From an uncultured Rhizobiaceae group bacterium (GTDB taxonomy: Bacteria; Pseudomonadota; Alphaproteobacteria; Rhizobiales; Rhizobiaceae): a stretch of DNA of 57,864 nucleotides. The first letter of the stretch is position 1; each line of letters opens with the position of its first letter. The notes beneath the pieces were generated by a model. It ran no database searches and was not told where the DNA came from. It saw nothing but the letters and a program-made list of their open reading frames with translations. This document shows, piece after piece, positions 52,440-57,864 of this stretch. A program made the translations under genes and the position numbers. The stretch is from positions 1 through 57,864 of the forward strand of contig CANMVS010000027.1 in the NCBI GenBank assembly GCA_947501445.1, written 5' to 3'.

Positions 52440-52490
52440 CTGTTGATACATTCAGTTTTTGCCGATTCCGTCGATATCTGAATTACTCTA
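52440..52490 (+). repeat. Family 1 repeat, copy G (partial)
   Basis: A 51-bp partial copy holding the second half of the element: TTCAGTTTTTG / CGATATCTGAA around the loop CCGATTCCGT, then ATTACTCTA. The right arm differs from the consensus, so the stem is weak. It fills the gap between the convergent BisC-like and nth genes; the nth stop codon TAA lies within it. Confidence 0.83.
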
Positions 52491-53253
52491 TCGGAACCAG
52501 TGCTGCGGGCACGTCACAGGTTTTTTCCTGTGACCTGCAGATGTCGGCCAAAACGCAGGCCGGACAATCTGGTTTGCGGGCCTTGCACACATAGCGTCCC
52601 TGTAAAATAAGCCAGTGATGTCCGTGGAACAGATAGTCGGCCGGAATTACCCGCAACAGGTTTTCTTCCACATCATCGACGGTTTTGCCGGGTGCGAGTT
52701 TCATTCTGTTGGCAATACGAAAAATATGCGTATCCACGGCCATGGTCGGGTGACCAAAAGCCATATTCAGCACCACATTGGCTGTTTTGCGTCCAACGCC
52801 CGGCAATTTGACCATCGCATCCCGGTCGTCAGGGACCTCGCCGCCATGATTTTCAATCAGCATGCGTGACAGCAGGATAACGTTTTTTGCCTTGTTTCGG
52901 TAAAGACCGATGGTGCGGATATGTTCGCGTACGGCGTCTTCGCCCAGCGCCAGCATTTTTTGTGGCGTATCAGCCTTTGCAAAAAGTGCACGTGTTGCCT
53001 TGTTGACACCAACATCGGTTGCCTGCGCTGAAAGCACGACCGCAACCAGCAATGTGAAGGCATTGACGTGCTCAAGCTCACCCTTTGGTTCCGGACGTTG
53101 AACTGAAAACCGTCGGAATATCTCGGTGATTTCTGCCGGTGAATAGGCGCTTTTCGGCAGCCTTTTGCGTTGTTTGCGGGCAGCCGCAGGCTTCTTTTTG
53201 GCTGCGATTGCCGGTGACGGGGCAGTTTTCGATTTGGCCTTTTCCATATTCAT
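52483..53253 (-). CDS. nth: Endonuclease III
   Basis: DNA glycosylase/AP lyase for oxidised pyrimidines, about 256 residues. A basic Ala/Lys-rich N-terminal extension (residues 1-40) precedes the catalytic fold. The helix-hairpin-helix with catalytic Lys is LPGVGRKTANVVLNMAFG, the catalytic Asp is in VDTHIFRIANRM, and the 4Fe-4S ligands are in CKARKPDCPACVLADIC (Cys-x6-Cys-x2-Cys-x5-Cys). The ATG at 53253 (or 53247) is likely; the frame runs back to 53283, into the DUF2244 gene. The stop codon lies in repeat copy G. Confidence 0.96.
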   Translation of the reverse strand: MNMEKAKSKTAPSPAIAAKKKPAAARKQRKRLPKSAYSPAEITEIFRRFSVQRPEPKGELEHVNAFTLLVAVVLSAQATDVGVNKATRALFAKADTPQKMLALGEDAVREHIRTIGLYRNKAKNVILLSRMLIENHGGEVPDDRDAMVKLPGVGRKTANVVLNMAFGHPTMAVDTHIFRIANRMKLAPGKTVDDVEENLLRVIPADYLFHGHHWLILQGRYVCKARKPDCPACVLADICRSQEKTCDVPAALVPIE

Positions 53254-53269
53254 TCTATATTCTGCGTTG

Positions 53270-53815
53270 ATGAACAAAGGCAATGGTAAATCAGCCGTTC
53301 AGGCGGTCCGGGATATGCGGCAGCAAAAAGGCGATAAGGCCTATGCCAATGATGCTCCGGTTTTTGAAGCGCTTTTGACACCGCACCGATCGCTCGGACG
53401 GTCCGGATTTATTGTACTGATGGGCTTGATCACGGTGATGACAATTGCCCCTGGCATAGTCTTTGTTGCTGCCGGTGCATGGCCGGTAACCGCTTTTTTT
53501 GGTCTCGATCTGTTTTTAATATTTGGTGCCTTCTGGCTCAGCTACCGTTCTGCCAGATCGCGGGAATTTGTCAGTGTGTCGCGTACGCAGCTATCCGTGT
53601 TCAAACGCACCCCTTCGGGCAGAACAACCGATTTTCGGTTCAATCCGTTCTGGGCGCGCTTTGATGTTGCCCGCCATGAGGAAATTGGCATTACCGGCAT
53701 GCAAATATCGGGAAACGGCACGTCCACGGATGTAGGCTCGTTCCTCAATCCGGACGACCGGGAGAGTTTTGCCAGTGCATTTGCCGGAGCTCTGGCGACC
53801 GTGCGAAGAAAATAG
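53270..53815 (+). CDS. DUF2244-family membrane protein
   Basis: A 181-residue protein with two closely spaced transmembrane helices (about residues 45-65 and 68-90) in FIVLMGLITVMTIAPGIVFV and ITAFFGLD-type context, followed by a cytosolic domain with SYRSARSREFVSVSRTQLSV and FNPFWARFDVARHEEIGI, typical of DUF2244. GSFLNPDDRESFASAFAGAL ends it. No function is known. The neighbourhood, back to back with nth, is a recurring alphaproteobacterial pairing. Only 16 bp separate the two start codons. A GCGACC/GGTCGC hairpin overlaps its stop. Confidence 0.88.
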   Translation: MNKGNGKSAVQAVRDMRQQKGDKAYANDAPVFEALLTPHRSLGRSGFIVLMGLITVMTIAPGIVFVAAGAWPVTAFFGLDLFLIFGAFWLSYRSARSREFVSVSRTQLSVFKRTPSGRTTDFRFNPFWARFDVARHEEIGITGMQISGNGTSTDVGSFLNPDDRESFASAFAGALATVRRK

Positions 53816-54009
53816 CGACCGGCAACAGGTCGCCAGACACAATGCCGGGCAAGAAACGGGTGGCAATTGCGACGGTTCCCCCATTAAACATGGTGTGATC
53901 CAAATTGAGCGCCTATCCACATGGGGTGTCACAATTTTGTTTTGGGTGGCCGCCATGAACACCTGACATGACCACCCGATATTTGGGATAATATTTCGGA
54001 ACCTGAACA

Positions 54010-54897
54010 ATGAATATCAACCAAGCCACGCCAGTGACAAACCACCAGATGACCACAGATCCCGACTATGAGATCGTGCGTGAAGCGCTGGAACTCATCA
54101 CCAACAACTACCGCCGACAGCCGGGATTGGAAGAAATAGCCGCCCGCCTTGGCCAATCGCCAACGCAATTGCAGAAGGTTTTCACCCGTTGGTCCGGCCT
54201 CAGTCCCAAGAGCTTTTTGCAGGCCGTGACACTGGATCATGCCAAGCGGCTGCTGGGACAGGAAGGTTTGCCCTTGCTGGAAACAAGCCTTGAGGTTGGG
54301 CTTTCCGGGCCCAGTCGTCTGCATGATTTATTTGTGACACATGAGGCTGTTTCGCCGGGTATCTGGAAGGCCAAGGGTGCAGGCCTGACCATACGGTATG
54401 GCTTCCACACCTGTCCCTTTGGCATTGCTCTGATCATGGCAACCGAGCGCGGACTTGCGGGCATGGCTTTTTGCGATCCGGGTGGTGAGCGGGCGGCGCT
54501 TGATGACATGTCGGCACGCTGGCCACGGGCGCAATATGTGCATGATCAGGTGGCCACGCAAAATTTTGCACAGGCATCTTTTCAAAGTGAGCAATGGCGT
54601 GAAGACCAGCCATTGCGTGTGGTTCTGATCGGAACTGATTTTCAGATCAGAGTGTGGGAAGCACTGCTTGAAATTCCGCTCGGCGCAGCCATGACCTATT
54701 CGTCGATTGCCAGAAAAATAGGCAAACCATCGGCATCACGCGCGGTCGGTGCCGCCGTTGGACGCAACCCGATATCCTTTGTTGTGCCCTGCCACAGGGC
54801 CATCGGAACATCCGGAGCACTGACAGGCTACCATTGGGGCGTGACCCGAAAACGCGCCATGCTTGGCTGGGAGGCAGGTCATCTATCCGATGACTAG
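54010..54897 (+). CDS. Ada-like AraC-type HTH and methylated-DNA-cysteine methyltransferase fusion
   Basis: A 295-residue repair protein. An AraC-type helix-turn-helix covers about residues 20-110 (PGLEEIAARLGQSPTQLQKV, SPKSFLQAVTLDHAKRLLGQ). A suicide methyltransferase domain covers about residues 130-290, with the active Cys in NPISFVVPCHRAIGTSGALT. The N-terminal Ada domain with its zinc-bound methyl-accepting Cys is missing, so methylphosphotriester sensing is not expected; this is the common bifunctional form in alphaproteobacteria. The ATG at 54010 was chosen. It is convergent with the LppC-like gene, and the gap between the stops is repeat copy H. Confidence 0.93.
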   Translation: MNINQATPVTNHQMTTDPDYEIVREALELITNNYRRQPGLEEIAARLGQSPTQLQKVFTRWSGLSPKSFLQAVTLDHAKRLLGQEGLPLLETSLEVGLSGPSRLHDLFVTHEAVSPGIWKAKGAGLTIRYGFHTCPFGIALIMATERGLAGMAFCDPGGERAALDDMSARWPRAQYVHDQVATQNFAQASFQSEQWREDQPLRVVLIGTDFQIRVWEALLEIPLGAAMTYSSIARKIGKPSASRAVGAAVGRNPISFVVPCHRAIGTSGALTGYHWGVTRKRAMLGWEAGHLSDD

Positions 54898-54964
54898 CCC
54901 GTTTCACGTTTGTCAGAAACGGGACAACGGTGTCGGCCGTTGATTTTGTTGATGCATTCAGGTT
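54898..54964 (+). repeat. Family 1 repeat, copy H (partial, first half)
   Basis: A 67-bp partial copy with a perfect hairpin 1 (CCGTTTC / GAAACGG) and the spacer through GATGCATTCAGGTT; hairpin 2 is missing. It fills exactly the gap between the convergent Ada-like and LppC-like genes: it starts on the base after one stop codon and overlaps the other by two bases. Confidence 0.87.
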
Positions 54965-56195
54965 ACCGGTTAGCGGTGAATGTATCAAAATACAGTTTTG
55001 CCGGATCAACGACGATCACCTGACCTTCCTGCACCTGATAGACAGACAGACCACGCTGTGTGCCGCCATCGGCCATGAAGCGAAACAGGCCGGTCGTGCC
55101 GTGAAATCCGCTGGGTTTTTCAAGGTTATGCCGGGACAGGGCGGTGGGGCTGCCGGTTGCCAGCTGTTCTGCAACCAGTGTCACAGCGTCGTATCCGAGA
55201 CCGGCATTGACGGAAGGTTCGGTGCCGAATTTTTCCTTGTAGCGGATTTTGAAAGGCTCAAAGCCGGTCTGATCCATGTCAGCGAATATTGCGCCCTGCA
55301 AAAACGGCGAAGAAAGGTTGGACGAACGCCACTGACCGGTGCCGATCAGGCGTTTGTCGCGCAGTTTGACGCCTTCGCTCTGGAGTACGCGCGCGATGGC
55401 AATCGGTGCGGTACCGCCATCAGGAATAAAGATGGCGTCGGATTGTTCCACCGCAGGCAGGGCTTCCTGCACCGCTGCCACAACGGAATCATTATTATAA
55501 TCGTAGCGTGTTACGCCATTAAGGATGGCGCCTTTTTCTGCCAGAGTTTTGCGCAACTGACCTTCCACCAAAGAGCCATAGGCACCATTTGGCAGGATGG
55601 CCGTATAGGTTTGCAGACCAATGCCCGTTGCATAGGAAACTGTTCGCTCAACGATCTGGCCGGGCAGAAATGACATGAGAAATACACCATCCGAAGCGGC
55701 GGAGGAATCGGAGGAAAAGGCAATCATGATTCTGTTATTGGGACGGGCAACGGACACAGCCGAGGTGACACTGCCGGAAAATACCGGCCCCAGAATAATA
55801 GCCGAACCTTCGCGAATTGCCTCTTCGGTGCGTGCAATGGCCCCTTGCGCCGTTCCGCCGGTGTCCTTGATAACCAGTTCCATCGATTGCTCGCCATGGG
55901 TGGCGATCGCCAGTTCGGCGGCATTGCGGTATTGCTCAGCTATCGCTGCGCCATTTCCCGGCGCGCTCACGGGCAACAACAGGGCCACGCGGGTCTGTCC
56001 GGTGCCCATCACCTGACCGGCCGCAGGGCCGGTTTTTACCGCAAGGGTTTTTTCAACAAATGTTGGATTTGCGCTGTTTCCACCCTTTGGCAGACCATAA
56101 TCAACCGCCTGACAGGCCGATAGCGCAAGCATGGCCAGCGCCACAAACGGGTATTGAACATGGGTACGGACATTGAATTTCATTGTGGTTCTCAT
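54963..56195 (-). CDS. LppC/LpoA-type penicillin-binding protein activator lipoprotein
   Basis: A 410-residue lipoprotein with a lipobox at LALSAC (Cys near residue 28). The mature part is a periplasmic-binding-protein-like type I fold: RVALLLPVSAPGNGAAIAEQ, IRNAAELAI-type helices, EGSAIILGPVFSGSVTSAVS, and GLGYDAVTLVAEQLATGSPT. LpoA-type proteins activate cell-wall synthases, but alphaproteobacterial members are mostly known by family only. The start is the ATG at 56195; a second ATG at 56183 is possible. It diverges from rsmI across 185 bp, the classic arrangement. The stop overlaps repeat copy H. Confidence 0.88.
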   Translation of the reverse strand: MRTTMKFNVRTHVQYPFVALAMLALSACQAVDYGLPKGGNSANPTFVEKTLAVKTGPAAGQVMGTGQTRVALLLPVSAPGNGAAIAEQYRNAAELAIATHGEQSMELVIKDTGGTAQGAIARTEEAIREGSAIILGPVFSGSVTSAVSVARPNNRIMIAFSSDSSAASDGVFLMSFLPGQIVERTVSYATGIGLQTYTAILPNGAYGSLVEGQLRKTLAEKGAILNGVTRYDYNNDSVVAAVQEALPAVEQSDAIFIPDGGTAPIAIARVLQSEGVKLRDKRLIGTGQWRSSNLSSPFLQGAIFADMDQTGFEPFKIRYKEKFGTEPSVNAGLGYDAVTLVAEQLATGSPTALSRHNLEKPSGFHGTTGLFRFMADGGTQRGLSVYQVQEGQVIVVDPAKLYFDTFTANR

Positions 56196-56380
56196 CCGCT
56201 ACCCGGCTTCCCCCGAATATGATTGTGTGGCATGTGACGTATGGCGCGTACATATTGCCTAATGACTTGCGGGTAAAGAGCAAGCGGCAGCGACACGCGC
56301 CCCACAGAAATATTACGGATGGAACCTGGTTTCCCGTTTAAAAGGGGCTTTGGCCACCGACAGGCAAATGGCAGTAGATT

Positions 56381-57265
56381 ATGCAGGCTTCATATCAGAT
56401 AGGGACACAGCAACATGTCGCCCGCCCTCAGGATCCGGCGTTGTATCTGGTGGCAACACCGATTGGCAATCTTGGCGATATTACGCTCAGGGCACTTGAA
56501 ACGCTGGCAGCGGCCGATGTGCTTGCCTGTGAGGATACAAGGGTCACCCGGGTTTTGCTCAATCGGTATGGCATCACAACACGCCCATTTGCCTATCATG
56601 AGCATAATGCTGAGCGGGCCGGCCCCAAACTGTTGGCAGCCCTTGGTGAAGGAAAGAGCGTGGCGCTTGTCAGCGATGCCGGTACACCGCTTGTTTCAGA
56701 TCCGGGGTTTCGGCTTGTTGAGCAGGCCCTTGCTGCCGGTTATCGGGTCGTGCCTATTCCAGGCGCCTCGGCTCCCATGGCCGCGCTCGTGGCCTGTGGC
56801 CTGCCCAGCGACAGTTTTTTCTTTGGCGGCTTTCTACCAAACAAGGACAAGGCACGACGGGACCGGTTGTCACAGGTTGAACAAATGCCGGCAACCCTGA
56901 TGTTTTTTGAATCGCCCCGCCGATTGAGAGATACGCTGAGTGCCTGTGTGGATGTTATGGGTGGAGAACGAAAAGCTGCGGTATGCCGTGAACTGACAAA
57001 AGCCTTCGAGGAAATTCGCCGTGGTGATCTGGCAACCTTGTCGGATCATTATGCGAGCGTTGACACCGTCAAGGGAGAAGTCGTTCTCGTTATTGAGCCA
57101 CCTTTGGAAAAAGTGGTCGATATTGATGATGCAGACACCATTTTGCGACAGCTGCTCGAAACATTGTCTCCGGCCAGGGCGGCAAGTGAAGCCGCCCGCC
57201 AAACGGGCCTGCCGCGCAAGGAACTATACAACCGTCTGCTGACCATGAAGGGTGACAGCGCGTGA
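56381..57265 (+). CDS. rsmI: 16S rRNA (cytidine(1402)-2'-O)-methyltransferase
   Basis: SAM-dependent methyltransferase for C1402 of 16S rRNA, 294 residues. The tetrapyrrole-methylase fold is clear: ALYLVATPIGNLGDITLRAL near residue 21, VLACEDTRVTRVLLNRYGI, SVALVSDAGTPLVSDPGFRL, and VVPIPGASAPMAALVACGLP with FFFGGFLPNKDKARR. GEVVLVIEPP precedes the C-terminal region. The stop overlaps yraN by 4 bp. Confidence 0.97.
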   Translation: MQASYQIGTQQHVARPQDPALYLVATPIGNLGDITLRALETLAAADVLACEDTRVTRVLLNRYGITTRPFAYHEHNAERAGPKLLAALGEGKSVALVSDAGTPLVSDPGFRLVEQALAAGYRVVPIPGASAPMAALVACGLPSDSFFFGGFLPNKDKARRDRLSQVEQMPATLMFFESPRRLRDTLSACVDVMGGERKAAVCRELTKAFEEIRRGDLATLSDHYASVDTVKGEVVLVIEPPLEKVVDIDDADTILRQLLETLSPARAASEAARQTGLPRKELYNRLLTMKGDSA

Positions 57266-57636
57266 CAGGGCGCAATTCAGACAGTCATTCAAGACGTTTG
57301 AAAGCCTATCGCAAGGGGCATGTGTCAGAGTTCCTTGCTGCTATCGCTCTGATGTTCGAGGGCTACCGGATTGTTCAACGACGGTTCAAAACCAAACAGG
57401 GCGAAATCGACCTCATCGCCCGCCGGGGTGATCTCATCGTGCTGGTTGAAGTCAAGGCGCGCGCGTCACAGGACGCTGCAGTGAATGCAGTAACAAGCAC
57501 CGCTGCCCGGCGGATCGAAGCCGCCGGGGACATTTGGCTCGCACGGCAAAAGGATGCCTCACGCCTTTCCATTCGGCGCGATATTGTTGCTGTTATGCCA
57601 TGGCGCTGGCCACGGCATTTCCCCGATGCTTTCTGA
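57262..57636 (+). CDS. yraN: YraN-family (UPF0102) nuclease-like protein
   Basis: A 124-residue protein with the restriction-endonuclease-like fold of UPF0102. The core is KGHVSEFLAAIALMFEGYRI, RRFKTKQGEIDLIARRGDLI and VLVEVKAR, where Glu, Asp and Glu-x-Lys are the conserved nuclease-like residues. Activity is not established for the family. The GTG start in the GTGA overlap with rsmI shows coupling. The family 2 repeat follows 44 bp after its stop. Confidence 0.93.
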   Translation: MTGRNSDSHSRRLKAYRKGHVSEFLAAIALMFEGYRIVQRRFKTKQGEIDLIARRGDLIVLVEVKARASQDAAVNAVTSTAARRIEAAGDIWLARQKDASRLSIRRDIVAVMPWRWPRHFPDAF

Positions 57637-57679
57637 TTTTGCGCCGTGCTGCCCGGGGATGTGACAACGCGCACGGTTT

Positions 57680-57790
57680 GCAGCACCCGGTGACACCCTG
57701 CATGGCACTCAAACAGGTCGCGACCGCGGCCCGGCCAATAATTTGGCCGCCCCCTATGGAGGCAGGCGCGAAAGCGCCGGTACGGCATGA
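57680..57790 (+). repeat. Family 2 structured repeat, right copy
   Basis: A direct copy of the element at 80-186. Hairpins are GGTCGC/GCGGCC at 57716-57731 (one G-T pair, loop GACC), CGGCCAA/TTGGCCG at 57732-57749 (two pairs longer than the left copy, loop TAAT) and GGCGC/GCGCC at 57765-57778 with a GAAA tetraloop. An open frame crosses it, but the match to the left copy breaks in-frame continuity, so coding is unlikely. It lies 44 bp after the yraN stop. Confidence 0.75.
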
Positions 57791-57864
57791 GTATCTGTCT
57801 TAGTCAAGCATTGATTTCATTCCATTTACGATTGTCTCTCAAAAGTGCGTTGGCGGTTATGAGA

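Noticed and set aside
80-57790. Family 2 copies as attL/attR of a 57-kb integrated element
   Set aside because: No integrase, tRNA or mobile-element gene lies near either end, and the interior is full of core housekeeping genes. Dispersed repeats explain it better.
57534-57803. Rightward 89-codon frame over yraN's end and the right family 2 repeat
   Set aside because: It is out of frame with yraN, and the left copy loses the same reading frame within the element.

Overview
The window reads as a chromosomal segment of an alphaproteobacterium, most likely order Hyphomicrobiales (Rhizobiales). The evidence is family content and gene order: glk / MsbA-type exporter / dapB / gpmA, the block hemW-rdgB-(VOC)-rph facing hrcA-grpE, nth back to back with a DUF2244 gene, and a LppC-type lipoprotein gene facing rsmI-yraN. 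The number of solute-binding-protein transporters (TTT, Liv-type ABC, TRAP) suits a heterotroph living on dilute organic acids, perhaps marine (inference). I saw no rRNA, tRNA, CRISPR array, phage or transposase gene. GC content looks moderate and even, but was not computed.

Layout. 1-1.6 kb: HxlR regulator divergent from a VOC protein and a small membrane protein. 1.85-9.8 kb: a sugar-acid module, with a tripartite tricarboxylate transporter (TctC-TctB-TctA), a LysR regulator, a UxaA-family dehydratase, a DapA-family aldolase/dehydratase and an AraC regulator. 10-11 kb: COG3575 nucleotidyltransferase and GtrA. 11.6-17.7 kb: MepA endopeptidase, glucokinase, MsbA-like exporter, DapB, GpmA, GNAT. 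17.8-20.3 kb: Lrp/AsnC regulator, then an ornithine cyclodeaminase-CtlX hydrolase operon. 20.6-26.7 kb: housekeeping and heat-shock block plus a TRIC-family channel. 26.8-31.9 kb: TetR with DUF1330 and DUF4345 genes, a PfkB kinase, a CysZ-like protein and an MDR oxidoreductase. 31.9-38.2 kb: GntR regulator divergent from a complete Liv-type ABC operon ending in an Asp/Glu/hydantoin racemase. 38.4-40.1 kb: a LysR gene and two decayed genes (SWIM-zinc-finger fragment, UPF0158 with an internal amber codon). 40.4-52.4 kb: a catabolic cluster with two LysR genes, an old yellow enzyme, a FMN 2-hydroxyacid dehydrogenase, a ThDP enzyme, a 5-hydroxyisourate-hydrolase-like protein, a TRAP transporter and a molybdopterin oxidoreductase. 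52.5-57.6 kb: Nth, DUF2244, Ada-like methyltransferase, LppC-like lipoprotein, RsmI, YraN.

Two dispersed repeat families stand out. Family 1 is about 100 bp, with two hairpins and an invariant loop. It occurs eight times (five full, three partial) between genes, often overlapping a stop codon. Family 2 is about 105 bp, with three consecutive hairpins, and is present once near each end of the window in the same orientation. Its two copies differ in ways that keep the hairpins paired. These repeats, the 2-hydroxyacid cluster and a transthyretin-like protein with an altered active-site tail are the items most worth following up.
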